The notes under the pieces were generated by a model. The model was not told where the DNA came from. It did not search any database and saw nothing but the letters and a program-made list of their open reading frames with translations. The translations under genes and the position numbers were made by a program. A stretch of 34,231 bases of DNA from Draconibacterium orientale (GTDB lineage Bacteria; Bacteroidota; Bacteroidia; Bacteroidales; Prolixibacteraceae): contig DYSZ01000019.1 of assembly GCA_020726265.1 (NCBI GenBank), forward strand, positions 1 through 34,231, given 5' to 3'. Shown in pieces: positions 1 to 8,243 of the stretch (position 1 is its first letter; the number at the start of each line of letters is the position of its first letter).

Positions 1-841
1 CCATCACACTGCCCATCGAGATAAAAGCGTTGGGATCGATTTCCTTGATTTTGCGAAAAATAGCGCTGGTTTCCTTTTTTTTCACAATGGTCATCACAAT
101 TTTAATATTCTCTTTTGTGTACCAGCCAACGCCGTCGAAAACAGTAACGCCACGCACAGCTTCCTGCGTAATGAAATCTGCAATTTCCTCGTATTCCGAA
201 GAAAAAATAAACATCTGAGCACTGCGGTTGGCGCCACTCAGAAACGAGTCGAGCGAGTAGGAAACCACCCACATTGAAACATAACCATACACCAGTTTTT
301 CAGGTGATCGGAATACAATGTATGATGTTGCAATAATGATCACATCGAAAAGCATAATCAGTTTACCCGGACTGATGTTTCGGTATTTCATAATAATCAT
401 GGCCAGAATATCGGTTCCACCGGTGCTTCCGCCGCGCGAAAAGACGATTCCCAACCCAATGCCACCTGCCATTCCACCAAGCACCGCCGAAAGAAATGTA
501 TCATCAACCAGTGGTTTTTCGAGAATATTCTGAAATACAGCAAAAAAGATTGAGAGAACGATGATGCTATAAATGGTTTTTACACCAAAATTAGCCCCTA
601 AAATTTTGATGGCAATTAAAACCAGAATGGCATTGATAGCCAGAAATGTGGCGCTCATCGGGATTTTTGTGGCAAAAAACACAACGGCAGAAACACCGCT
701 CACACCACCGCCGGTAATCTCGGCCGGAACAAGAAAAAACATCCAGCCCATTACGTACATCAGCAACCCAAAGGTGATGATGACATAATCTTTTACCATC
801 GTACTGGTCTTGTTTCTCATCCAGGTATAAATTGTAAACAT
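1..841 (-). CDS. YitT family membrane protein (partial, 3' end outside window)
   Basis: The reading frame stays open from the ATG at 841 to the window edge (about 280 codons), so the C-terminus is missing. The protein starts MFTIYTWMRNKTSTMVKDYV and has several hydrophobic segments with the glycine-rich turns ITGGGVSGVSAV and GGSTGGTDILAMI typical of YitT/DUF161 proteins. A soluble C-terminal part around residues 200-280 (VRGVTVFDGVGWYT, then IKIVMTIVKKKE) matches the DUF2179 domain that normally follows. Family members are inner-membrane proteins of poorly defined function, and some are proposed transporters. A second in-frame ATG at 820 (MRNKTSTMV) is an equally plausible start. It lies 135 bases downstream of lnt on the same strand, so it may have its own promoter. 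The family call is confident; the role is unknown. Confidence 0.85.
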   Translation of the reverse strand, partial: MFTIYTWMRNKTSTMVKDYVIITFGLLMYVMGWMFFLVPAEITGGGVSGVSAVVFFATKIPMSATFLAINAILVLIAIKILGANFGVKTIYSIIVLSIFFAVFQNILEKPLVDDTFLSAVLGGMAGGIGLGIVFSRGGSTGGTDILAMIIMKYRNISPGKLIMLFDVIIIATSYIVFRSPEKLVYGYVSMWVVSYSLDSFLSGANRSAQMFIFSSEYEEIADFITQEAVRGVTVFDGVGWYTKENIKIVMTIVKKKETSAIFRKIKEIDPNAFISMGSVM

Positions 842-976
842 GACAAAGTAAATAAAAATCGCTTTTGAGGCCGCAAAAGAACAACCGCCATTTTGAAAAA
901 AGGGTGAGGATTGTCAGGTGACGAACTGTTTAACAGAGATTTAATGAAGGAAGTTTAAAAGTTAAACCCAGTTTAT

Positions 977-2584
977 CTATGACAGTCTGTTTCTCTTCAT
1001 CACTTTCAAAGCCAGAAGATTAGCCAGCAATAAAATACTCATAAACAGCCCAACACGAGCCATATAATCGCCATGTTTTACATAGAATGTAATTTTGTTG
1101 TTTGCATGAATTGTTCCGGCAATTGCTGTGGGAATCCACCATTCGGTAGCCTGCAAAATATCGCCGCGCTGGTTAATAAAGCATGAAATGCCTGTGTTGG
1201 CCGAACGGGCAATGCTGCGACGGGTTTCGATGGCGCGCAGACTGGCAAACGACAAATGTTGTTTGTAGCCCGGTGTGTTGCGCCACCAGCCATCATTGGT
1301 AATTATAAAAATAAGGTTGGCACCTTTTTGTACATACTGCGTCACGTATGCGCCAAAAACCGATTCATAACAAATTACGGGTGCAACCTGTGTACTGTCT
1401 GCCGACACAAAGTTGGTGGGTTCATTCTGCACGCCCAGTGTGTTCGAGGTTCCCCCGATATTAATTACCATGTCGCCCAAAAAACCAAGTGCTTTGCCGA
1501 ACGGCATTTTTTCAACGCCAACCACAAGTTTTGATTTGTGGTAAACCTGTGGCTGCCCGTTTCGACCCAGAAAAATGGCTGTATTAAACATGTCGTACAC
1601 CATGCTGTTGCTTTTTCGTGCAGTTAGCGGGGCGCTTTTTTCATCGGGGTAAGGTTTAAACGACGAAACCCCGAAAACAAGTTCGGCTTTTGGGGTCAAA
1701 TTCATAAATCCACCCAATTGCTGTAAGGCAATGTTGCCATTCAATTCATTCTCGTTCCAGAACCGCGGATTTTCAAACAATGTTTCAGGCCCGATGATAA
1801 AATCTGTTTCAGTAGTTACCTTGCTGCTGGCTAACGAAACAAACTTTTCAAGCTTTTGCTGCTCAGCTTCAGCATCATATTTTTCAGAATAGGGGTCAAT
1901 GTTGGGTTGAACCACGACCACCTGCTTTGGATTTTCAGTTTCGGTGTAGTTGTTATAAATTGTAAAAGAAATGATTGACGGTATAGCAATTAAAAGGAAT
2001 AATGCCGAAACAGGCAGAATCATCTTACGGATTCCGGTTTTTTTGAAGTATAAAATGGCTGTGGTAAAGAGCAAAATATTCACAAATAATACCCAGAGCG
2101 TACCGCCCGTTGTGCCGGTAAACTCGTACCACTGAATTAATTTAATATTGTTGGCAAAACCATTACCCAGTGTTAGCCATGGCCATTCGATATCCCAGTG
2201 GTAATGGAAATATTCAAAAGTGATCCAGAAAACAACCAGCGCCAGGAAACCGAGGTTTCCTTTGAAATTGCGCCTTGCAGTATGCGCAATCCACCAAACC
2301 ACCGACATGAGTAACGAGTTGGTAATGATAGCCAGCGCCATGCCCAGCGGAGTGGCAAAAAATATCCACCAGGTGGTGATGCTGTTCCAGGTAAAAAAGG
2401 CCAGAAAAGTGTGTCCCCAAAAAGAAACGCCACGGAATTTGGTTTTGCGTTCCACAAAAAAATTGTCGAGGTAAAGCAGCGGAAGAAAGGCAAAGAAAAG
2501 TGTCCAACCGGGTAGCCCCAGCCAGGCCAGACTGAGCAATACTCCTGTTAAGATTGAGAGAAAAAGACGGTGAATCCGTTTCAT
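977..2584 (-). CDS. lnt: Apolipoprotein N-acyltransferase
   Basis: This inner-membrane enzyme moves an acyl chain from phospholipid to the N-terminal cysteine of diacylated lipoproteins, the last step of lipoprotein maturation. The 535 residues match the family length. Residues 1-205 hold several transmembrane segments. A nitrilase-like domain follows (about 220-490), then a final membrane helix (about 508-527). The Glu-Lys-Cys triad is visible as E267 in IIGPETLFE, K350 in VYHKSKL and C405 in PVICYES. The ATG overlaps the stop codon of the upstream metallophosphatase by four bases (ATGA), which indicates translational coupling. Nothing is missing. Confidence 0.95.
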   Translation of the reverse strand: MKRIHRLFLSILTGVLLSLAWLGLPGWTLFFAFLPLLYLDNFFVERKTKFRGVSFWGHTFLAFFTWNSITTWWIFFATPLGMALAIITNSLLMSVVWWIAHTARRNFKGNLGFLALVVFWITFEYFHYHWDIEWPWLTLGNGFANNIKLIQWYEFTGTTGGTLWVLFVNILLFTTAILYFKKTGIRKMILPVSALFLLIAIPSIISFTIYNNYTETENPKQVVVVQPNIDPYSEKYDAEAEQQKLEKFVSLASSKVTTETDFIIGPETLFENPRFWNENELNGNIALQQLGGFMNLTPKAELVFGVSSFKPYPDEKSAPLTARKSNSMVYDMFNTAIFLGRNGQPQVYHKSKLVVGVEKMPFGKALGFLGDMVINIGGTSNTLGVQNEPTNFVSADSTQVAPVICYESVFGAYVTQYVQKGANLIFIITNDGWWRNTPGYKQHLSFASLRAIETRRSIARSANTGISCFINQRGDILQATEWWIPTAIAGTIHANNKITFYVKHGDYMARVGLFMSILLLANLLALKVMKRNRLS

Positions 2585-3495
2585 GCTTTTACATTTTCAG
2601 TTGGCATTGCACGATTTTTCTTTTTTGTTTTTTCAAAAACAAAATCCACTCTTCCGAGTACAAGTCCGCCCCACGAAGCCTGGTTAATAATCACCTGTTT
2701 GCCGGCTTTGTTTTTAGTGTCAACAGGTTTTTCAAGGTAAGTGTGGGTGTGTCCGCCAATAATAAGGTCGGTCATCGAAGTTTCGGCAGCAATCACATGG
2801 TCGCTCACTTTATTTTCGCGGTATCTAAACCCAAGGTGCGAAAGACAAACCACAAGGTCGCAGTTTTTTTCGGTTTTCAGGACTGATTCCATTTCGATAG
2901 CCGTTTTCAGCGGGTCGTTGTAAATGGTTTTACCAAAGTTATTATCAGAAACCAAACCGCTGAGTTCGATTCCCAAACCATACACACCAATTTTTATTCC
3001 CGCTTTTTTAAAGATTTTATACCGTGGAAAACGTCCGGCCAAAATAGTTTCAGAAAAATCATAGTTAGAATTGATGATAGGGAAGCCTGCGTATGGTAAC
3101 GATTTCAGTATATTTTCAAGTCCATCGTCGAATTCATGGTTGCCAATTGCTCCGGCATCGTACCCAATTTCGGTCATCAGTTTCAGAATGAGTTCGCCTT
3201 TGTAATAATTGTAGTATGGAGTTCCCTGAAACATATCGCCTGCATCAAACAGCAGTGTATTTGGGTTTTCAGCCCGCATCTTTTTTACCAGAGCCGAAAT
3301 GCGTGCGAGTCCGCCTTCGGGAGCGCCATCGCTGCTGCTGGCAATAAATGGCTCGATGTGACAGTGCAAATCGTTGGTATGTAAAAACGATATTGTTGTA
3401 AAATTTCCGGCGGCAAAGGCATCGAATGACGATAAGCCCAATCCCACACCGGCAGTTCCAATCGAAATATTCCGGACAAAACCTCTTCTATTCAT
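2581..3495 (-). CDS. Tat-exported metallophosphatase (5'-nucleotidase N-terminal half)
   Basis: This is a calcineurin-like phosphoesterase of the 5'-nucleotidase/UshA type. The metal-binding motifs are all present: FLHTNDLHCHIEP near the start, DAGDMFQGTPYYN, GNHEFDDG, CLSHLG and GGHTHTYLEKP. The N-terminus MNRRGFVRN followed by a glycine-rich hydrophobic stretch looks like a twin-arginine signal, so the enzyme probably folds in the cytoplasm and acts in the periplasm. It lacks the C-terminal substrate-specificity domain of UshA; that domain is encoded by the gene just upstream. I chose the ATG at 3495 because it places the twin arginines at the very start; the ATG at 3510 (MGGLAMNRR) is also possible. 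Both starts overlap the upstream gene slightly. The exact substrate (nucleotides, UDP-sugars or NAD) cannot be read from the sequence. Confidence 0.88.
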   Translation of the reverse strand: MNRRGFVRNISIGTAGVGLGLSSFDAFAAGNFTTISFLHTNDLHCHIEPFIASSSDGAPEGGLARISALVKKMRAENPNTLLFDAGDMFQGTPYYNYYKGELILKLMTEIGYDAGAIGNHEFDDGLENILKSLPYAGFPIINSNYDFSETILAGRFPRYKIFKKAGIKIGVYGLGIELSGLVSDNNFGKTIYNDPLKTAIEMESVLKTEKNCDLVVCLSHLGFRYRENKVSDHVIAAETSMTDLIIGGHTHTYLEKPVDTKNKAGKQVIINQASWGGLVLGRVDFVFEKTKKKNRAMPTENVKA

Positions 3496-4252
3496 TGCCA
3501 ATCCTCCCATCTAAATTCTCCTTTAACGTTAATCCTGCTTTGTGTTGTTTTTCGAAGTTCCGGATAATTACATCCCTGATTTTTATGCCAGTACTTTTGA
3601 AATCGAGTCGTTGTCGTAAAACAATAAAATCGTCGCCGCCATTGGCAGCGTAATCGTTGGTTACCATCCAGTATTTATTTTCGGGTTGAAGTGGTTTTCC
3701 CGATACAATTATATTCTTTGCTTTCCTATTCGAAATAACAAATCTGACGCCTCCCACGCTTCCTCCTCCCGATTCAGCAATTAAATCGTAAAACTGTTGT
3801 AATTGAGCGCCGGTCAACTGAACAAAAACCATTTCGTTTTCAAAAGGCATCAGTTCGAATGCCTTGCCCACTGTTATATTCCCTTTCTGAAGTCCGGTAC
3901 GGATACCGCCATAATTAAAAAATGAAACCTCCGGAACAAAATTTAAAGATTGATTTCTGGCTTTATCTTTTCCTTCTTCCAGCAATAAATCGGCCAGCAG
4001 GTTGGTAAGCCCGCTTTCAGGCTTGTTTTTTACCATGTCAATTTCACAAACCGAAATAATCCGGTTCATATCGATGTCAAGTTTATTTTTATAGGGTAAA
4101 TAAATCGAAACAAGATTGCTGTCAATGTTGTTTACCTGTTCATCGACTGAAGTATTTTTATAGCTGACAGATGAGATGTAGGTTGATTTACAGGCTGTGG
4201 CCAGTAAAAAGTAAGTTATCAACACCGTCAGGCTGAAAGTTCTGAACATCAT
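3488..4252 (-). CDS. 5'-nucleotidase C-terminal domain lipoprotein
   Basis: This 254-residue protein begins with a hydrophobic signal ending in a lipobox (LLATAC, Cys21), so it is probably a lipoprotein. The rest matches the 5'-nucleotidase C-terminal domain: FNYGGIRTGLQKG, VGKAFELMPFENEM, LTGAQLQQFYDLI and MVTNDYAANGGDDF. In UshA-type enzymes this domain binds the nucleoside part of the substrate. Here it is a separate gene that overlaps the start of the metallophosphatase gene by 8 or 23 bases, depending on the start chosen. The two products probably act together in the periplasm. It heads the operon that runs on into lnt. Two adjacent ATGs (4252, 4249) could serve as start. Confidence 0.88.
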   Translation of the reverse strand: MMFRTFSLTVLITYFLLATACKSTYISSVSYKNTSVDEQVNNIDSNLVSIYLPYKNKLDIDMNRIISVCEIDMVKNKPESGLTNLLADLLLEEGKDKARNQSLNFVPEVSFFNYGGIRTGLQKGNITVGKAFELMPFENEMVFVQLTGAQLQQFYDLIAESGGGSVGGVRFVISNRKAKNIIVSGKPLQPENKYWMVTNDYAANGGDDFIVLRQRLDFKSTGIKIRDVIIRNFEKQHKAGLTLKENLDGRIGNE

Positions 4253-4300
4253 AGGCTGAGTTTATCTGTATTAAAAACTATTTTAGCAAACATTGAAATA

Positions 4301-5449
4301 ATGAGAATGCATTTTAATCGGTATATGCGAGTTTCAAACATACATATAAAAATATTTTCGGGTGTTTTTTTAATGTTATTTTTAGCGATTGTCCTTGTGC
4401 CATTGAATTTATCAGCTCAAAGTAAAGAAGTTGTGGCTAAAAATGGCGATGGCATTTATAAGCTTTTAAAGCGGAATGGCCTCGACCCGGCAGTTTATAC
4501 CAACGCATTTATTGAGATGAACAAGACCCGCCTGGGCGAAAACAATACGCTGTTTATTGGTGTAAAATACAGGCTTCCCGATGTGGAATCGAAACAAGCA
4601 AAACCAACGGTTGTGCCTGAAAATAATGCAAATTTAATTTCGACTGACAATAAAGACAGCCTTAAAATTGCAACGCAAAAACCAAGTAGCGAAACGGGCG
4701 GCACTTCTGTAAAAACATTGAATTACAATATTTTTGGCAAGAAATATAACAATATAACTGTAAAAAGCAACGAGTTGAAAGGTGCTGTTTACTACTTGAA
4801 ATCGGGTCATGGAGGCCCCGATCCCGGTGCAATGGGGAAGTATCAGGGACATACGGTATGCGAAGATGAATATGCCTATGATGTAACGTTGCGAATTGCC
4901 CGCAACCTGATTGAGCGCGGAGCAACGGTTTATATGATTGTAATCGATAAAAACGATGGAATAAGAGACGAAACTTTTCTGATGTCCGACAACGACGAGG
5001 TTTGTTATCCGAACCGTACAATTCCGCTGAACCAGGTGAAGCGGTTACAACAACGGGTTGATGCTGTCAATCAGTTGTATAAAAAACATGGCAGTGCTTT
5101 TCAGCGGTTTATTTCAATACATGTCGACTCACGAAGTAAAGGAGAGAACATCGATATTTTCTTTTATCACGACAGTAAAAGCAATACCGGGAAGAAAGCC
5201 GCCACCATTTTGCAGGAAACCTTTCGCGAGAAATACAGGGAAGTACAGCCTGGACGGGGATACACAGGAAGTGTTTCTGCACGAAATTTATATGTGCTGA
5301 AGAATTCGTACCCAACCGGTGTGTTTATCGAATTGGCGAATATGAACCACCAGCGCGATATTAAAAGATTAATTATTGCCGACAATCGCCAGGCAGTTGC
5401 CAACTGGCTGACACAGGGGCTTATAAAGGATTTTAAGACCAACCGGTAA
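4301..5449 (+). CDS. N-acetylmuramoyl-L-alanine amidase (Amidase_3)
   Basis: This is a zinc amidase that cleaves the bond between MurNAc and the stem peptide in peptidoglycan, used in cell separation or wall turnover. A signal-anchor or signal peptide covers about residues 15-40 (ending NLSAQ). Residues 44-94 resemble a LysM-like module (AKNGDGIYKLLKRNG, then TLFIGVKYRLPD). After a linker, the Amidase_3 domain runs from about 160 to 378 with SGHGGPDPGAMG (His170), an acidic CEDEYAYDV patch (Glu188-190), SIHVDSR (His274) and the catalytic FIELANM (Glu344). All the expected zinc and catalytic positions are present. It is divergent from the 5'-nucleotidase operon, with 48 bases between the starts. 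ATGs at codons 3 and 9 are alternative starts. Confidence 0.92.
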   Translation: MRMHFNRYMRVSNIHIKIFSGVFLMLFLAIVLVPLNLSAQSKEVVAKNGDGIYKLLKRNGLDPAVYTNAFIEMNKTRLGENNTLFIGVKYRLPDVESKQAKPTVVPENNANLISTDNKDSLKIATQKPSSETGGTSVKTLNYNIFGKKYNNITVKSNELKGAVYYLKSGHGGPDPGAMGKYQGHTVCEDEYAYDVTLRIARNLIERGATVYMIVIDKNDGIRDETFLMSDNDEVCYPNRTIPLNQVKRLQQRVDAVNQLYKKHGSAFQRFISIHVDSRSKGENIDIFFYHDSKSNTGKKAATILQETFREKYREVQPGRGYTGSVSARNLYVLKNSYPTGVFIELANMNHQRDIKRLIIADNRQAVANWLTQGLIKDFKTNR

Positions 5450-5515
5450 TTTGTTTTTCACCATCATCATCATCAATTAAACCAAACTCATAGTCGTTCA
5501 CATTGTTTTATTTGC

Positions 5516-5887
5516 ATGAGTTCAGAGCAGTTGTTAATATTATTCGATGGTTATTGTAATTTGTGCAGCGGGGTGGTCGATTTTTTGCTAAAACACACGC
5601 GTAAAAATCAATTCATATTTATTCCATTGCAATCGGAAACTGGCAAGGAAATGATTCAAAAATACAAGTTATCCGAAAATTTTGATTCAGTGATTCTGAT
5701 TGCTGGTGGGAAGGTTTTTTCTGAGTCGGATGCTGCTTTGAAAATCGTCTGTTCAATGCAATTCCCCTGGAAAATCATGTTTGTTTTCAGGATCATTCCA
5801 CGACCGGTGCGCAATAAAATTTACCGTATTATTGCGTCTAATCGTTATCGGTGGTGGGGCCGTCGGCGTGATTGCCGGGTTTTATAA
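5516..5887 (+). CDS. DCC-family thiol-disulfide oxidoreductase-like protein (DUF393)
   Basis: The 123-residue protein opens with LILFDGYCNLCSGVVDFLL, the DxxCxxC signature of the DCC/DUF393 family (Asp11, Cys14, Cys17). It ends with the family's typical IIASNRYRWWGRR region. Members are small thioredoxin-like proteins predicted to act on thiols, but their substrates are mostly unknown. The gene is intact and sits 66 bases after the amidase. The start ATG lies just after a TTTTATTTG stretch that resembles a -7 box with one mismatch, so the leader may be very short. Confidence 0.85.
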   Translation: MSSEQLLILFDGYCNLCSGVVDFLLKHTRKNQFIFIPLQSETGKEMIQKYKLSENFDSVILIAGGKVFSESDAALKIVCSMQFPWKIMFVFRIIPRPVRNKIYRIIASNRYRWWGRRRDCRVL

Positions 5888-6026
5888 AAACTGTGTAACA
5901 ATTCTGCGGTAATATCAGTAAATGCAACGTTAACGATATATGAAATATGTAATTCATTGTGCGGTTTCAATCGAAAATATTCTTTAGTTTTATCTGCAAA
6001 AATCATTATATCTATCGCATAAAGCC

Positions 6027-6128
6027 ATGAGTAAAGATCAGAAAACAATACGGGTTCTCATTTATTTCCTCTTGATTTTGCTCTTCCTGTTCCTTGCTAT
6101 TTGGTTCGGAAGACAGCTGATTGTGTAA
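6027..6128 (+). CDS. Small single-pass membrane protein, 33 aa (candidate)
   Basis: This ATG-initiated ORF encodes a basic start (MSKDQKTIR), one strongly hydrophobic segment of about 18 residues (about 10-27, rich in Leu, Phe and Ile) and a short tail ending GRQLIV. The charge pattern suggests the N-terminus stays in the cytoplasm. A TAGTTTTA stretch about 40 bases upstream is one mismatch from the Bacteroidota -7 box. I do not recognise a family. The ideal layout of charged head, clean helix and stop right after the helix argues for a real gene, but an ORF this short can arise by chance. Confidence 0.5.
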   Translation: MSKDQKTIRVLIYFLLILLFLFLAIWFGRQLIV

Positions 6129-6171
6129 GGATGTGTGGTTAACCGGGGATTGTGATTTTTGTCCTGTTATT

Positions 6172-6717
6172 TTATTCAAATTCTAACTTATCTTCCTCAA
6201 AATCTTTAAAAAGCATCGAAAGTTGTCCAAGCCAACTACTGAGTCGTTGCACAGCATCACTTGTTTCAAGAGTTACTTCTTTCTGTTGCATTTTAAGCAG
6301 CAGGTAGCCATAAATTGCTTCGAGGCTGATTTGAATGTTGTTTTTGTTTCCGTTACTTTTCAGCTTTAATTCGGTAATCAGCCCGGCAATAGTTTTGTAA
6401 GTCTGAACATATTCAGGTACCTGGCTGGTTTCCATCAGTTTTAAATGAAATTCGTTCAGCTCGTTAATCAGGTTGATTAAAAACTGAAAATGGCCTTTTT
6501 CACTGATTCCTTCTTTTCCCATCATCAAAACAAGGTTTTGGTACCAGGCGGTGATTTCAGCTTGCTGCATTTCGTTTTCTGTCTGGTATTTTGGGATCAG
6601 TTTTTCCTGAATCTGCTCCATATCTGATTGAAAAGCTCTTATCAAATCTTCAATCTGAAAAAGATAGAGGATGTATTCGGCAATATTTTCTTTTCGTTTT
6701 TGTTTTGCGATTAGCAT
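6172..6717 (-). CDS. DUF4924 family protein
   Basis: This 181-residue soluble protein begins MLIAKQKRKENIAEYILYLF, which matches the conserved opening of DUF4924, a family I know only from Bacteroidota. The WYQNLVLMM and KGHFQFLINLINELNEFH regions are also family-like. The predicted structure is all-helical with an acidic C-terminus (FEEDKLEFE). The function is not known. It starts 12 bases after the yoeB-type toxin gene on the same strand and may be cotranscribed with it, although there is no reason to think it belongs to the toxin system. Confidence 0.8.
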   Translation of the reverse strand: MLIAKQKRKENIAEYILYLFQIEDLIRAFQSDMEQIQEKLIPKYQTENEMQQAEITAWYQNLVLMMGKEGISEKGHFQFLINLINELNEFHLKLMETSQVPEYVQTYKTIAGLITELKLKSNGNKNNIQISLEAIYGYLLLKMQQKEVTLETSDAVQRLSSWLGQLSMLFKDFEEDKLEFE

Positions 6718-6729
6718 GGTAAGTCTGGG

Positions 6730-6993
6730 TTATTTTGAATAATGAGAATAACAGGAAATAATTACCACTGAGGGTTCAGTTGTTTTATAAATCAACCGGT
6801 GTTCGTTATCGATTCGTCGGCTCCAGAATCCCTGAAACTGATGACGCAGAGGTTCTGGTTTTCCAATGCCCTCATCCGGATTTCTCAAAAAGTCACGAAT
6901 CATATCCCCAATTTTTAATGCTGTTTTCCTGTCGGTTTCAATCCAATTCCGGTATTCATCAAAAGCTGCCGGAACAAATTCAACATTGGTCAT
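6730..6993 (-). CDS. yoeB: YoeB/Txe-type mRNA interferase toxin
   Basis: The 87-residue protein is a close match to the YoeB/Txe family, which cuts mRNA in the ribosomal A site. Conserved blocks are NWIETDRKTALKI, GIGKPEPLRHQFQGFWSRRI and EHRLIYK, with CYSHYSK at the end. The residues matching the E. coli active site (Glu46, Arg65, His83, Tyr84) are present as Glu47, Arg66, His84 and Tyr85, so the toxin looks catalytically intact. Its ATG overlaps the original antitoxin stop codon (ATGA), the usual coupling in such pairs. The antitoxin gene directly upstream is broken by a stop codon and a frameshift, which is odd for an intact toxin. Confidence 0.92.
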   Translation of the reverse strand: MTNVEFVPAAFDEYRNWIETDRKTALKIGDMIRDFLRNPDEGIGKPEPLRHQFQGFWSRRIDNEHRLIYKTTEPSVVIISCYSHYSK

Positions 6994-7213
6994 AGCAATT
7001 GTTCTGATTTTATAGACACAACTTGTTTTTTCTTTCGTATTTAATTACTCGTTCTTCCAAAACCCTTGAATATTAAGGGTAACCCAGGAAGTATTCTGTA
7101 TCGTCGGCTGGCTGAATTGTTATTTCAACCATTTTGTGAGGAAATAGCTTTTTAATTCCTTCAATTAGGTAAGGGGTAATTGCATCTGTATTAATTCTGA
7201 TTGTTGTTTCCAT
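6990..7213 (-). pseudogene. Broken antitoxin gene of the YoeB pair
   Basis: From the ATG at 7213 the frame encodes 46 residues (METTIRINTDAITPYLIEGI, then KKLFPHKMVEITIQ and DDTEYFLGYP) and hits TAA at 7073-7075. This resembles the N-terminal half of short Bacteroidota antitoxins that carry a D-E/T-E-Y-L-L-x-N-P motif. After the stop the same frame continues with a plausible antitoxin helix (YSRVLEERVIKYERK). It then needs one extra A in the six-A run (plus-strand T run 7026-7031) to continue as KKQVVSIKSEQLL and end in a TGA that overlaps the toxin ATG. The gene has therefore lost its toxin-binding C-terminal half through two lesions. Two independent assembly errors are possible but less likely. 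A 46-residue remnant could still be made. Confidence 0.75.
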
Positions 7214-7274
7214 TCAAAGCAATTTTGCTAAATGTACAAATTTTAATAGTATTTGAAGGCGCCTGATATAACGT

Positions 7275-7658
7275 TTAGTCGTTCAAGTCGAAGAAATCGT
7301 CGAGGTCACGACGTTCCTTTTTTGTTGGCCTGCCGGTTCCGGGGTCACGGATAATCCAGCGCATATTTCTTTGCATTTCAACAATTTCGAGCTCTTCGGG
7401 AGGAGTGATATCTTCGATATGATTTGTGGTAAGGCTTGCTGCCATTCGCTTTTCGGCCAATTCTAAAACACGGAAAGTTCGGGTAACCGGTGATTTTCGT
7501 ACTTTTACAATTTCGCCTACATGCACTGATCTGGAAGGTTTAACCGGCTGGCTGGCAATTGAAACATGCCCTTTCCTGCAAGCTTCGGTTGCCATGCTGC
7601 GGGTTTTATAAATCCGCACTGCCCAAAGCCATTTGTCGATTCTCACTTCGTTTTCCAT
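7275..7658 (-). CDS. hslR: RNA-binding S4 domain protein, Hsp15 family
   Basis: The 127-residue protein starts MENEVRIDKWLWAVRIYKTR, the hallmark of the Hsp15 S4 domain, followed by CRKGHVSIASQPVKPSRSV. Hsp15 binds 50S subunits that still carry peptidyl-tRNA and helps recycle stalled ribosomes. The tail after the S4 domain is basic and then acidic (GRPTKKERRDLDDFFDLND). It follows pth by three bases, so the two are an operon, and both act on stalled peptidyl-tRNA or its products. Confidence 0.92.
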   Translation of the reverse strand: MENEVRIDKWLWAVRIYKTRSMATEACRKGHVSIASQPVKPSRSVHVGEIVKVRKSPVTRTFRVLELAEKRMAASLTTNHIEDITPPEELEIVEMQRNMRWIIRDPGTGRPTKKERRDLDDFFDLND

Positions 7659-7661
7659 GAG

Positions 7662-8225
7662 TTACTTTTTATTAAAAAAGTTCATGGTTCGCTCGGCTCC
7701 AATGGTTCCGAAACTCTGGATGATTTCGATACAGGAATCAATTTTAAATGGGAGTTCTTTTTTTTCTTCCGGTGTCCATTCGCCAAGCACATAATCAACC
7801 TGAAATCCTTTATGGAAGCTGTCGCCAATCCCAAAACGCAACCGGGCGTAGTCGTTCCGGCCCAAAACCTGGTTAATGTTTTCGAGTCCGTTATGACCGC
7901 CGGCACCTCCTTTCGCCCTGAGCCTGATCGTTCCGAATGGCAATGCAAGATCGTCAACCAGTACCAACAGATTTTCGATACCGATATCTTCCTTTTGTAG
8001 CCAATAGGATACAGCTTTCCCGCTCAGGTTCATATATGTGGTGGGTTTCAGCAGGATAAATGTACGGGCTTTGAATTTGTACTCGGCTGTAAAACCATAA
8101 CGGTGGTCTGTAAAACTAATATTGGATGCTCCCGAAAGAGCATCCAATATTTGAAAGCCAATATTATGGCGGGTGTTTTTGTATTCTGCCCCTATATTAC
8201 CGAGTCCGGCAATTAAGTACTTCAC
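7662..8225 (-). CDS. pth: Peptidyl-tRNA hydrolase
   Basis: This enzyme releases the peptide from peptidyl-tRNA that has dropped off the ribosome. At 187 residues it has the normal length. Asn10 and the catalytic His20 lie in GLGNIGAEYKNTRHNIGF. The Asp of LVDDLALPFG and the Asn of KGGAGGHNGLENI complete the active site. The start codon is GTG at 8225: no in-frame ATG lies nearby, and the N-terminus MKYLIAGLGN fits the family exactly. It lies 18 bases after rplY and 3 bases before hslR in one transcription unit. Confidence 0.95.
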   Translation of the reverse strand: MKYLIAGLGNIGAEYKNTRHNIGFQILDALSGASNISFTDHRYGFTAEYKFKARTFILLKPTTYMNLSGKAVSYWLQKEDIGIENLLVLVDDLALPFGTIRLRAKGGAGGHNGLENINQVLGRNDYARLRFGIGDSFHKGFQVDYVLGEWTPEEKKELPFKIDSCIEIIQSFGTIGAERTMNFFNKK

Positions 8226-8243
8226 ACAATTTATATTTAAGAT

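Noticed and set aside
591-884. 97-codon minus-strand frame at the YitT start
   Set aside because: It is cysteine- and histidine-rich out-of-frame sequence; the true frame gives a clear YitT protein.
5463-5475. CATCATCATCATC microsatellite after the amidase gene
   Set aside because: It is too short (about four units) and lies in a gap with no sign of phase-variable control.
7026-7075. Programmed frameshift or stop readthrough in the antitoxin gene
   Set aside because: Two separate recoding events in a row would be needed and there is no slippery site plus structure at the stop. Mutation or assembly error is simpler.
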